Origin: Porphyrobacter sp. CACIAM 03H1
Lineage (GTDB): Bacteria > Pseudomonadota > Alphaproteobacteria > Sphingomonadales > Sphingomonadaceae
DNA length: 64,000 nucleotides
Direction of reading: 5' to 3'
Assembly (NCBI RefSeq): GCF_002215495.1
Contig: NZ_CP021378.1
Location: forward strand, 62,001-126,000
This document shows, one piece after another, positions 24,704 to 40,329 of this stretch (positions are counted from its first letter, which is position 1; each line of letters begins with the position of its first letter). The position numbers were made by a program, and so were the translations under genes. The notes beneath the pieces were generated by a model. The model was not told where the DNA came from and did not search any database. It saw nothing but the letters and a program-made list of their open reading frames with translations.

Positions 24704-25492
24704 TCATTGACCTCCCAGGTCAGACGGGACGGTTATCTGGTATGTGGGATCGAGCTTGCCGCCTTTCACGAGAACGCGCTTGCCCGCCCCTAGATCGACC
24801 CGCTCCATGTCGAGCCGCGATCGCCAGGCATGGCGGTGCCGGTCGGCAAAGAAGAAGAAAAGCCGCTTCACCTTCACGCTGGCGCAGGCTTCGAGCAGGG
24901 TCTGCAACCGGCGCGGGCTGAGGTCGGTCATGCCTTCCATCAGCATATCGACCTGGTGGAAGCTTTCGCGGTTCGGGAGCTCGTCGAGAAGTTCGAGCAG
25001 CGCACGCTCCTTGCTGGAATATCGTATTGGGAGGCTCATCCCGGCGGCACTGTACATCACAGGTTGCGGCGCTGCGGGGGCATCAGCATCGCCCGGAAAC
25101 AAACGCAGGCTGTTGTGCCACCGGAAGTCTATATCGAGGGGCAGGTGGTCCAGCCAGGTCGGGGCGCGGGTCGGTCCATACAGGTGAACCTCGCGCATCT
25201 GCGCGGAGAGGTAATGCGCGTAGCCAAGCTCCTCGAGCGCAGTGCGCCCCCCTACTGTGAGCGGCAGGTCCATGAGGTATTGAAGCGATATGACGACCTG
25301 TTCCCAGGTCAGCTGGGATTGGGTTCGGCGATAGACGCGCCGCGCGGGGCTATGGAGCCATCCTGCATGCACATACTGGCTGCGGAGTGCGGAAGAATAG
25401 CCTTGAGCTTCCAGCCAGGCAGCATCCACCAGCAGCCCCTCGGGGAGCTTTTGCTGCAACTGGTTTAGCTTTCCCTCAAAACGCGTAGCCAT
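24704..25492 (-). CDS. AbiEi-family antitoxin
   Basis: A 262-residue protein with the AbiEi layout: an N-terminal winged-helix domain (GLLVDAAWLEAQGYSSALRSQYVHAGWLHSPARRVYRR) and a C-terminal domain that includes VGGRTALEELGYAHYL and the ALLELLDELPNRESFHQVD segment. AbiEi proteins counter the toxin and repress their own promoter through inverted repeats. Here an inverted repeat (25549-25565) and a third half-site (25493-25498) stand just upstream, in the right place for such autoregulation. It is the first gene of the antitoxin-toxin pair. Confidence 0.9.
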   Translation of the reverse strand: MATRFEGKLNQLQQKLPEGLLVDAAWLEAQGYSSALRSQYVHAGWLHSPARRVYRRTQSQLTWEQVVISLQYLMDLPLTVGGRTALEELGYAHYLSAQMREVHLYGPTRAPTWLDHLPLDIDFRWHNSLRLFPGDADAPAAPQPVMYSAAGMSLPIRYSSKERALLELLDELPNRESFHQVDMLMEGMTDLSPRRLQTLLEACASVKVKRLFFFFADRHRHAWRSRLDMERVDLGAGKRVLVKGGKLDPTYQITVPSDLGGQ

Positions 25493-25548
25493 GCTTAGTC
25501 TTATGGCACATTTTCAAACCAACGTCGAGTTTAAGTTTGATCAATTTC

Positions 25549-25565
25549 GCTAAGCCAGACTTAGC
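25549..25565. promoter_or_regulatory. candidate AbiEi operator
   Basis: GCTAAG-N5-CTTAGC, a perfect 6-bp inverted repeat in an AT-rich stretch 57 bases before the antitoxin gene, with another GCTTAG at 25493-25498 touching its start codon. AbiEi proteins are known to bind such repeats and repress themselves. Confidence 0.5.
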
Positions 25566-25656
25566 ATTTTCTGCTATTGATAAACCAACGCGCTGGCGCT
25601 CCAGCTCTCGCTGGCCCACAGATCGAGGTGCGCGCGGCAAACTCGGCAATCTCGAG

Positions 25657-26277
25657 TCAGATCAATTGACCCTGTCCCTCAAACACCTTGCTCCGACGTC
25701 TCTGCCGACGCTTGAAGCTCCACGGCGGCTCGGGATTGTCCATTGCCCAAAGGCCTCGCCGATCACGGCGTGCATCGTCTTGCGCCGCAAAATACTCATT
25801 CTCGCGATCAAACGTGTATTGTTCGGCCACCCACGCCCAACCGTTCACGATCATTTCGAGCTCGATGTTGCGCGTGACGGGGCGCGCGCGCTTGACCGAT
25901 CCGCCGCCCCGCTTGCCTTGGTGGAAATAGTCAACCGCCCCGGCATCCATCTGCTCGGTCAGGAATGCCATGCATAAGAACCGCTTGTATTGGTCGATGG
26001 GGAGGTAACCGGTCGACGCTTTGCCGATTGGGTCGAGCCGGAGCTCCTTGCCTGCAATGAGACCGGCGAGAAAGTCCTTGGCTTCCTGACCGAATGGTTG
26101 CTCCATTTCGGGCGCGTCGATGAACGCAAAGCGGAACGGAACGCGCTCGACCCAGGCCTGGCGGTAGGGATGCCAGACGCTTGCCAGAAAGCCATCACCG
26201 TCGAAGACTTTTCGGACGGCCGCCTTGAACACATCTTCAGGACCCGCAGGACCTGGATCATCGGGTACGATGATCAT
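25657..26277 (-). CDS. staphylococcal-nuclease-like (SNase/TNase) protein
   Basis: A 206-residue protein with an SNase OB-fold: KVFDGDGFLASVW (23-35), FRFAFIDAPEMEQPFGQEAKDFL (Asp-Ala-Pro-Glu motif and the downstream helix), a KRFLCMAFL strand where the family usually has GR, and ELEMIVNGWAWV...ARRDRRGLWA...PWSFKRR as in bacterial thermonucleases. No signal peptide is seen, so unlike secreted SNases it probably stays in the cytoplasm. ATG 26277 is used since the domain begins near residue 18; it overlaps the TPR gene by 20 bases. A DNA/RNA nuclease is likely; whether it serves transfer or defence is unknown. Confidence 0.82.
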   Translation of the reverse strand: MIIVPDDPGPAGPEDVFKAAVRKVFDGDGFLASVWHPYRQAWVERVPFRFAFIDAPEMEQPFGQEAKDFLAGLIAGKELRLDPIGKASTGYLPIDQYKRFLCMAFLTEQMDAGAVDYFHQGKRGGGSVKRARPVTRNIELEMIVNGWAWVAEQYTFDRENEYFAAQDDARRDRRGLWAMDNPEPPWSFKRRQRRRSKVFEGQGQLI

Positions 26278-27403
26278 GCTGACCAGCCTCCACAAATGCG
26301 TTGTCGTTTCTGCTCTTGATCGAGTGCGCGGACTCTGGATGCGAAGGCGATTGACCGGTGCCGGGCCAACGCCGGAGCCAGGCAAAGCGCTGAGGATCGT
26401 GGCGAAGCAGGTATTCGCGGATGCGCTGCCGTTCCTCAGTGGACAAGCGCGGCAGCAGACTGCGCAAATCATTGTCGATCGCCTGGCGCGATGCGCCAAG
26501 GCTCTCGGCCTTGGCATACCATTCGCGCCCTGCCTGGAGGTCACCAAGCTCGATGTGGACTGCGCCCAACAATGTGCAGGGCCTGAAGTCGCTCGGAGTC
26601 AATCCATGCGCTTCGCATGCCAATGCCTTTGCGTCGTCGAGGCGGCGCAGGTCACGCATTGCTCCGCCGCGCGTTGTTGCCAAGGCCGAGATTAGCTTGG
26701 GGTTTGGCCCGATCTGCGCCCGCGCTGCCTCGGTCAGGCGCAAGGCTTCCTCCGGGCGGTCTGCCTTGCGCCAATGCGCACTCGCGTTCACAGCGTCCCA
26801 GGGATCACCGCTGGTTTGCCATGCTTTCGTCAGAGCTTCCGCTTCCAATTCGTGGAAGGCTCTCTGCAGCGCGTCTGTCCAGCAGTCATCGGCCTCGGTC
26901 TTCAGCCATGCGACGTCCTCGGCCTTGAGGCGTTGCCGATTGGCGACTTGCCTGAGAAGCGCCATCACGCGCGGATAGTCCTCGCTTTCGACATATCCTA
27001 TGTCGAAGCGCTGTCGCAGTTCCCGTGCTTCACGCTTTCGCCGAAGCACAGGATCGTTCGCCATAGCGGCAAAGGTCTCCTTGATCGCAGCGGCTTTTGC
27101 CTCATCGCACGCCGCCCTTTCAGCAGCATCCTTCACAGCCTTCGCCGAAGCTTCCTCGATGCGTACTGCATGCTCCTGCTCGGCCCGGGAGGAAAACTCT
27201 CCCTGATTGATCTTGCCATCAGCCAAGGCGCAGAGTGCATGAAGACCCGTGGAGACAAGAAACTGTCGCTGTAACGCGGTCACTTGCTCGCCGGAATCGA
27301 TCTTCAACAAGATCCCGTTCAAGCGAGCGCCCAATTGAGACGCGCCAGGCAGGTCCTCCAGAAGATAGCGTTTCGCCAAATCGCCGTGCTGAGATCGTGT
27401 CAT
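26258..27403 (-). CDS. TPR-like protein paired with SNase
   Basis: A 381-residue, largely helical protein with a charged central region (QEHAVRIEEASAKAVKDAAERAACDEAKAAAIKE) and C-terminal tetratricopeptide-like repeats (WQTSGDPWDAVNASAHWRKADRPEEALRLTEAA; PNPKLISALATTRGGAMRDLRRLDDAKALACEA; LGAVHIELGDLQAGREWYAKAESLG). TPRs mediate protein contacts. Its coding end overlaps the SNase gene by 20 bases, so the two are co-translated and may work together. I know of no named family. ATG 27403 is the only plausible start. Confidence 0.65.
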   Translation of the reverse strand: MTRSQHGDLAKRYLLEDLPGASQLGARLNGILLKIDSGEQVTALQRQFLVSTGLHALCALADGKINQGEFSSRAEQEHAVRIEEASAKAVKDAAERAACDEAKAAAIKETFAAMANDPVLRRKREARELRQRFDIGYVESEDYPRVMALLRQVANRQRLKAEDVAWLKTEADDCWTDALQRAFHELEAEALTKAWQTSGDPWDAVNASAHWRKADRPEEALRLTEAARAQIGPNPKLISALATTRGGAMRDLRRLDDAKALACEAHGLTPSDFRPCTLLGAVHIELGDLQAGREWYAKAESLGASRQAIDNDLRSLLPRLSTEERQRIREYLLRHDPQRFAWLRRWPGTGQSPSHPESAHSIKSRNDNAFVEAGQHDHRTR

Positions 27404-27438
27404 GGCCCGTCGCTACGTCTGGGGTTATGCGCACCGTT

Positions 27439-27459
27439 GATATCTACAGCTCAGATATC
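27439..27459. promoter_or_regulatory. inverted repeat upstream of the TPR-SNase operon
   Basis: GATATCT-N7-AGATATC, perfect 7-bp arms, 36 bases before the TPR start codon on the minus strand. The symmetry and place suggest an operator; the binding regulator is unknown. Confidence 0.5.
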
Positions 27460-27584
27460 GTGCGAGTTTCTATGTAGCGCACTGACCTTTTGTATCTCTT
27501 AACGTCGCCAGGTGGCGTCGTAGCTTGCGCGGAACGCCGCTAAAGGCGCGCGAATGGGTTGCAGGGGAAAGCCACTGAATGGCC

Positions 27585-27830
27585 CTAAAAGACATCCTCG
27601 ATGGAAGGGCCACGCTCTCGCGGCCCGATCTTGATATCGAGATCGAGGTTCGCGATCACGCGGAGCAGCGTGCCGAGCTTTACTCCAACGCTGCCGTTCT
27701 CGATGGCTGATATGGTCTTCTGCTGTGTGCCGGAAATGCCGGCCAGGTCTGACTGGGTCATTCCCTGCCGCACGCGCGCGCTCTGGATGATTGCACCTAG
27801 CTGCCTCGGCAGTCTTACGAGCTGATCCAT
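27585..27830 (-). CDS. HipB-like XRE-family antitoxin/regulator (no hipA)
   Basis: An 81-residue helix-turn-helix protein: LGAIIQSARVRQGMTQSDLAGISGTQQKTISAIENGSVGVKLGTLLRVIANLDLDIKI. The sequence and the C-terminal strand LDLDIKI are typical of HipB, the antitoxin and repressor of the HipA kinase. ATG 27830 has GGAGG upstream. No hipA gene follows: 180 bases of non-coding DNA and then the TPR operon come next on this strand. It is thus an orphan, perhaps left by deletion of the toxin, or a regulator of neighbouring island genes. The operator-like repeats upstream are intact. Confidence 0.85.
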   Translation of the reverse strand: MDQLVRLPRQLGAIIQSARVRQGMTQSDLAGISGTQQKTISAIENGSVGVKLGTLLRVIANLDLDIKIGPRERGPSIEDVF

Positions 27831-27851
27831 CACCGCCTCCGCTGGCCACCC

Positions 27852-27884
27852 TATACCCTGCAAGGTATAAACCCGCAATATACC
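27852..27884. promoter_or_regulatory. candidate HipB operators
   Basis: TATACC-N6-GGTATA (27852-27869) is a perfect dyad 22 bases before the hipB-like start; a second TATACC (27879-27884) begins 27 bases after the first, with a weak right arm. HipB proteins bind TATCC-type dyads of similar design, so self-repression is likely. Confidence 0.55.
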
Positions 27885-28280
27885 CTGCGGGGGATCACCT
27901 CGCATTGTGGCGGCTGAACATCAGGCTCTGAGGGCAAATCAATCTGCCAGCGGGCACGCCGCCGATACTTTGCCCTTTTCGACAGATCTCCGACTGGGGG
28001 AGCACGATCAGCGGCTCATGGCCGAAGGCACCATCCCATGGCGCGATCGAACTGCGAGGACACAAAACGGGTACGTATTGCAACAAGGAGCCACAAATAA
28101 ATCGAACCAAAAAACTTGCATTGGAACGATACATCGTGCTACATGATGAATGTGCCTGAAACAGTGATTAGAGACCCAAATCTTCTAAGCAATTCAGACT
28201 TGGGGGCATGGCAAGTGGAATTTCAATCTTCGAAATGTATATATGATAAGTATATCAAATACTTACTTTTTACTTGTTTG
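27885..28280. other. AT-richer non-coding right end of the island
   Basis: Nearly 400 bases without a supported gene; 79-codon frames on both strands show no ribosome site or known features. From about 28060 the DNA is clearly more AT-rich than its surroundings. TGGGGGCATG at 28201-28210 is the inverted copy of the repeat before the integrase gene (3218-3227). Confidence 0.5.
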
Positions 28281-28296
28281 TCCTCTTCTGGCACCA
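28281..28296 (+). repeat. attR: imperfect copy of tRNA-Leu 3' end
   Basis: TCCTCTTCTGGCACCA, the tRNA-Leu 3' end (3034-3050) minus one G. It lies 30 bases from the end of gltX and marks where island sequence ends. Confidence 0.75.
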
Positions 28297-28325
28297 TCGT
28301 CAATCAAATGGCAGATTACAACCCC

Positions 28326-29684
28326 TCAGTCGGCGGCGCGGGTCAGTCTTGCTCGGGCTTCCGTCTCGCCGATCAGCGGTAGCAGTTCGCTCATGTCCGG
28401 GCCGTGATCCATGCCGGTCAGCGCCTGACGCAGCGGCAGGAACAGTGCGCGGCCCTTGCGACCCGTCGTCTCCTTTAGCGCCGCGGTGAGCGCCGCCCAC
28501 GGTTCCTCGCCCCATGCCAGCATTCGCGCCGCCTCGGCGAGGAATGCCCTGTCATCATCCGCGAACTCCCGCTGACCGATCGGGCCGGTGACCAGTCGCC
28601 ACCACTCCGCCGCCTCGGCGACATGGGCGAGGTTCGGACGGACCACATGCCAGCCGGCTGCATCCATCCCCTTGGGCAGGCGGGGCGCGACCGCTTCGTA
28701 GGGAAGCTGGTGGACGATGCCGGCGTTAATCCGCTCGAGATCGTCCTCGTCGAACTTCGCGGGCGCGCGGCCGAAGGTCGCAAGGTCGAAGCCGGCGATC
28801 AGTTGCGCGCGGTCGACGATCGGTTCGACCGGCTGTGACGTGCCCAGACGCGCAAGCAGGGCGATGATTGCCTCGGGTTCGATCCCGCGCTCTTGGAGGG
28901 CATCGCACGCGAGCGAGCCGAGGCGCTTGGACAGCTTGCCCTCGCGCCCCACCAGCAGCGCCTCGTGAGCGAAAGCGGGAAGCGTCTTTGCTGCACCGTC
29001 GGCTGCAGCAAAACCTGCAGCATGAAGTGCGGTAAAGATCTGGATTTGCACTGCTGTGTTCGAGACGTGGTCCTCGCCGCGCAGCACCTGCGTCACGCAC
29101 ATGTCGATGTCGTCGACGGCGCTCGGCATCATGTAGAGCCATGACCCGTCGGCGCGGCGGACGACCGGGTCGGATAGCTGTGCCGGGTCGAACTTCTGGG
29201 TGCCGCGGATGCCGTCTTCCCAGCGTATGGGCTCGTCGTGGTCGAGCAGGAAGCGCCAGTGCGGCTGGATACCCTCTGCCTCCTTCGCTGCCCGTGCCTC
29301 GTCGGTCATCGTCAGCGCAGCGCGGTCGTAGATCGGCGGCAGGCCGCGCGAGAGCTGGATCTTCCGTTTGACGTCGAGCTCCTGCGCGCTCTCGTAGCAG
29401 GGATAGATGCGCCCAGCCGCGCGCAGGGCCTCGAAGGCGGCTTCGTAGCGATCAAGGCGCGCCGACTGCCGCTCCTCGCGGTCCCAGCCGAGACCAAGCC
29501 AGGTAAGGTCGGCGCGGATCGCCTCGACATATTCCTCGCGGCTGCGTTCCGCGTCGGTATCGTCGATGCGCAGGATGAAGGTGCCGCCTGCCTGCCGCGC
29601 GAGCATCCAGTTGTGGAGCGCGGTGCGGATGTTGCCGACGTGAAGCCGGCCGGTCGGCGAAGGGGCGAAGCGGGTGGTCGTCAT
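28326..29684 (-). CDS. gltX: glutamate--tRNA ligase
   Basis: A 452-residue class I aminoacyl-tRNA synthetase. The N-terminus MTTTRFAPSPTGRLHVGN holds the HIGH motif (HVGN, 15-18) and GKLSKRLG near 250 is the KMSKS loop; RIDDTDAERS, LDHDEPIRWED and GEDHVSNTAVQIQIF are typical GluRS blocks. It charges tRNA-Glu, and in alphaproteobacteria one of the two GluRS copies often also charges tRNA-Gln for later amidation. ATG 29684 is chosen because the catalytic fold begins at once; the upstream open frame is read-through. The gene is the first core gene after the island and its 3' end is intact. Confidence 0.95.
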   Translation of the reverse strand: MTTTRFAPSPTGRLHVGNIRTALHNWMLARQAGGTFILRIDDTDAERSREEYVEAIRADLTWLGLGWDREERQSARLDRYEAAFEALRAAGRIYPCYESAQELDVKRKIQLSRGLPPIYDRAALTMTDEARAAKEAEGIQPHWRFLLDHDEPIRWEDGIRGTQKFDPAQLSDPVVRRADGSWLYMMPSAVDDIDMCVTQVLRGEDHVSNTAVQIQIFTALHAAGFAAADGAAKTLPAFAHEALLVGREGKLSKRLGSLACDALQERGIEPEAIIALLARLGTSQPVEPIVDRAQLIAGFDLATFGRAPAKFDEDDLERINAGIVHQLPYEAVAPRLPKGMDAAGWHVVRPNLAHVAEAAEWWRLVTGPIGQREFADDDRAFLAEAARMLAWGEEPWAALTAALKETTGRKGRALFLPLRQALTGMDHGPDMSELLPLIGETEARARLTRAAD

Positions 29685-29724
29685 GGCGGAAGCGGTAGAG
29701 CGCCCCGCCCCGCCCCGCAAGCGA

Positions 29725-30168
29725 TCAGAGGGCGCGGATCTCGGCTGCGGCGAGCGCCAGTGCAGCATCCCACAGGCGGTGCGCGCGATCGGCACGGACC
29801 AGCCCGTCGAGCGCCGCCTCGAAGCCGCGCCGGTCGCCCTCGGCCGCCGCATCGACGAAGGCGCCGATGGTCGTCTCGTCGTGGCTGAGCAGGCGGCAGC
29901 AGAAGCGCGAGACGGCGATGTTCTCGGACCAGGTCGCGGCGATCGCCTGGGCGAGGATCAGCGCCTTGGCCGCGACTTCGACCGAGCCGAGGCGCGCCGC
30001 CAGTTCGGGCACCGGATCGCGGCCGACACGGTCATGCACCGCGATCAGCCGCAGGGCATGGATGAAGCGCCCCGCGATGGGCCCGAGCCTTTCCACCCGC
30101 GGCGGGACGGCGAGGGCCGCGATGGTCTTGCGGGCGGCGTCGGTGGGGGCTTTGGGGTGGGGCATCAT
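29725..30168 (-). CDS. hypothetical protein upstream of gltX
   Basis: A 147-residue (from ATG 30168) or 146-residue (from 30165) alanine-rich helical protein beginning MMPHPKAPTDAARKTIAALAVPPRVERLGPIAGRF. It contains no signal or membrane segment. GCGAGGT lies just upstream, better spaced for 30165; an ATG at 30195 is also possible. It precedes gltX on the same strand by 40 bases, so the two may be co-transcribed. I do not recognise the family. Confidence 0.6.
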   Translation of the reverse strand: MMPHPKAPTDAARKTIAALAVPPRVERLGPIAGRFIHALRLIAVHDRVGRDPVPELAARLGSVEVAAKALILAQAIAATWSENIAVSRFCCRLLSHDETTIGAFVDAAAEGDRRGFEAALDGLVRADRAHRLWDAALALAAAEIRAL

Positions 30169-30261
30169 ACCTCGCTTACGGTCAGATAGGGTCATGCGTG
30201 CACGCCCTCTTCTACCTAGTTGCGAGTGATTTGCAATATCGAAAAATGCGCCCGCTGCCCC

Positions 30262-30299
30262 GAAAGCAAAACCCCGCCGGAGCGCGAACTCCGGCGGGG
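30262..30299 (-). terminator. intrinsic terminator of rpoBC
   Basis: On the minus strand CCCCGCCGGAG pairs perfectly with CTCCGGCGGGG (30299-30289 and 30282-30272) around a 6-base loop, followed by TTTTGCTTT. It stands 32 bases past the rpoC stop. Confidence 0.9.
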
Positions 30300-30330
30300 C
30301 TGTGCAAGGCCGATCGTGGCGGGCGAGGTC

Positions 30331-34641
<4,311 letters not shown>

Positions 34642-34711
34642 GACTGTGTTCCCTTAGGGGGATGAAATTCGTGTGCGGCGGTGGCGGGGGGCCGTGTGGC
34701 CCCCGCGCCCC

Positions 34712-38902
<4,191 letters not shown>

Positions 38903-39148
38903 GGAGGGGTCGTGCCTCTTCAATTGGGCCGCGCGAGAGGTGCTCGCGCGGACGGGAAAAATCGCTTCGTTCCACGCGAAAGGGGGGCCATGTGCAACGC
39001 GCAAAAGCCGCATGCCCAACTCCGCCTTTCAAGCGGTGCCGGCAGCAGCCTCCCAATGTGCGTCGCGATAAATGGCCTGTCGCCGCTTCCATCCGGTGAC
39101 CGATCCCCGCGCATGAATCGGTCTTGCTCGAAGCGGGCAAGAGCGCGC
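38903..39148 (-). other. rpoB 5' leader
   Basis: About 240 bases between the rpoB promoter and its start codon; GTGCCTCTTCAATTGGGCCGCG and several GC-rich dyads are present but no known leader is recognised. A minus-strand open frame continues through it without a ribosome site. Confidence 0.4.
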
Positions 39149-39177
39149 GATGTAGGAGCGCCCCCCGGCGATGTCAA
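39149..39177 (-). promoter_or_regulatory. rpoBC promoter
   Basis: On the minus strand a perfect TTGACA (39177-39172), a 17-base spacer and TACATC (39154-39149). It is the only good sigma-70-type promoter before rpoB. Confidence 0.65.
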
Positions 39178-39236
39178 TGCGGGTGCGCCCGGTGGAGCGC
39201 CGGCGCTAAGGCCTTACCGCAAAACGACGCGGCCAA

Positions 39237-39267
39237 TATCGTTTTTCAATATTATTGATTGACGATA
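39237..39267. promoter_or_regulatory. 31-base palindrome, candidate operator of the DUF2975 cluster
   Basis: TATCGTTTTTCAAT (39237-39250), 3 bases, ATTGATTGACGATA (39254-39267): the arms match at 11 of 14 positions. It is AT-rich in a GC-rich context and precedes the small secreted peptide gene by 62 bases. The YozG-type regulator encoded two genes on is a candidate binder. Confidence 0.5.
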
Positions 39268-39329
39268 AGCCGCGACTCGGTTTAGACACTCCTTATCGAA
39301 TCACGATGTGCCCCCGAAAGGAAAACGAT

Positions 39330-39467
39330 ATGACCCGCTTCCAGAACACGGCCTTCGCCGCCATTGCCGCCCTCGCCCTCTCGCTCGCGTCGATCGGCGC
39401 GATCGTCACCGTCCCGCCGGCCGAGGCCGCCGTGCCGGCCGCGATCGACCTGCCGGTCAGCGCCTGA
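39330..39467 (+). CDS. small secreted peptide (45 residues)
   Basis: MTRFQNTAFAAIAALALSLA begins a signal-peptide-like hydrophobic run ending near AEA-AVPAA, leaving a tail of about 12-15 residues if cleaved. AAAGGAAAAC supplies a ribosome site before ATG 39330. It precedes the DUF2975 gene by 26 bases and probably shares its transcript. The function is unknown; uncleaved it would be a single-span membrane peptide. Small size makes the call moderate, but spacing, ribosome site and coding style support it. Confidence 0.6.
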   Translation: MTRFQNTAFAAIAALALSLASIGAIVTVPPAEAAVPAAIDLPVSA

Positions 39468-39493
39468 ACCGCGATCCGCCAAGGAGACCTGCC

Positions 39494-40042
39494 ATGAACG
39501 CTCCCGGAAACGACCTGCTGCTGTTGTCAGGCAAGGTCGTGACGATCCTGCTCCAGGCGGCAATGGCCGTCGGCGCCCTTGCCCTCGCCATCGCCGTGCC
39601 GGCCCTGATCTTCTTCGAGGACGCGGTGCTCGAAGGGGTCAGGGCGGGCAGCCCGATGCCGCTCGGCGAAATCCCGATGCTGCCGCTGATCGGGCTGCTG
39701 GGCATCATGTTCATGATCCTCGCGGCGCTGTTCGTGTTCTTCGGCAAGCTGCGCGCGATCATCGACACGGTGAGCGCGGGCGATCCCTTCGTCCCGGTCA
39801 ATGCCGAGCGGCTGAGCGCGATGGCCTGGCTGCTGCTCGCCTCGCAACTGCTGACCTGGCCGCTGGTCGCGCTGGCGCTGGTGATCGCCGAGTGGGCGCA
39901 GGAGCTCGACGATGTCGACCTGCGGCTAGAAGGCGACGCCTTCGACATCACCGGCATCCTCATGGTGCTCGTCCTGTTCATCCTCGCCCGGGTGTTCCGC
40001 CACGGCGCGGCGATGCGCGAAGATCTGGAAGGGACCGTGTGA
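39494..40042 (+). CDS. DUF2975 family membrane protein
   Basis: A 182-residue protein with four membrane segments (about 15-37, 54-80, 104-126, 148-168) and the ALFVFFGKLRAIIDTVSAGDPFVPVNAERLSAMAWLLLASQ core of DUF2975. Such proteins are commonly encoded with a small YozG-type HTH regulator; their role is not known, though membrane sensing has been proposed. ATG 39494 has AAGGAG seven bases upstream. Its TGA overlaps an ATG (40042), and the regulator gene follows directly, so the pair is co-expressed. Confidence 0.85.
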   Translation: MNAPGNDLLLLSGKVVTILLQAAMAVGALALAIAVPALIFFEDAVLEGVRAGSPMPLGEIPMLPLIGLLGIMFMILAALFVFFGKLRAIIDTVSAGDPFVPVNAERLSAMAWLLLASQLLTWPLVALALVIAEWAQELDDVDLRLEGDAFDITGILMVLVLFILARVFRHGAAMREDLEGTV

Positions 40043-40080
40043 TGCCCCCCAGCATGGACGACATCGAAGGAGCCCGCATC

Positions 40081-40284
40081 ATGGTCAAACTGGACGACCT
40101 GCTCTACGCCCGCCGCATGACGCTGACCGAACTGGCCGAGCGCGTGGGCCTCACCCTTGCCAACCTGTCGATCCTCAAGACCGGCAAGGCCAAGGCGATC
40201 CGCTTCTCCACCCTCGCCGCGATCTGCCGCGAGCTGGAGTGCCAGCCGGGCGACCTGCTGGGATACCGCGCCGAGGAGAGCTGA
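40081..40284 (+). CDS. YozG-like XRE-family regulator
   Basis: A 67-residue Cro/C1-type HTH: MVKLDDLLYARRMTLTELAERV, GLTLANLSILKTGKAKAIRFSTL, then LECQPGDLLGY. This almost invariant pattern is the YozG/YobD regulator paired with DUF2975. ATG 40081 is chosen because AAGGAG lies 8 bases upstream; ATGs at 40042 and 40054 are possible earlier starts. It may bind the palindrome at 39237-39267, and membrane contact with DUF2975 could control it; both are inference. Confidence 0.88.
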   Translation: MVKLDDLLYARRMTLTELAERVGLTLANLSILKTGKAKAIRFSTLAAICRELECQPGDLLGYRAEES

Positions 40285-40296
40285 ACCGCAATCGGC

Positions 40297-40324
40297 TTGA
40301 CTTTGCCGTGCGTTCTTATAGAGG
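40297..40324 (+). promoter_or_regulatory. rplJL promoter
   Basis: TTGACT (40297-40302), 16-base spacer, TAGAGG (40319-40324). The -10 and discriminator TAGAGGCCCGC (40319-40329) equal those of the tRNA-Leu promoter (2911-2921). Confidence 0.65.
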
Positions 40325-40329
40325 CCCGC

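Larger units (their letters stand above)
3051..28296. mobile_element. integrative and mobilizable element (genomic island) in tRNA-Leu(CAG)
   Basis: A 25.2-kb block between the tRNA-Leu 3' end and an imperfect copy of it beside gltX. It encodes an integrase at the left end, MobF relaxase, coupling protein, accessory gene and AlpA regulator, but no VirB-type channel genes. It could therefore be mobilized only by a helper conjugation system. The cargo is defence and toxin-antitoxin genes. GC3 and intergenic composition appear lower and more mixed than the flanking rpoBC and groESL regions, especially 27900-28300, which supports horizontal acquisition. Confidence 0.85.

Noticed and set aside
27499..27849. 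Possible hipA remnant overlapping the hipB-like gene
   Set aside because: The frame is a shadow of hipB; no HipA motif (kinase or N-terminal fold) is seen downstream.
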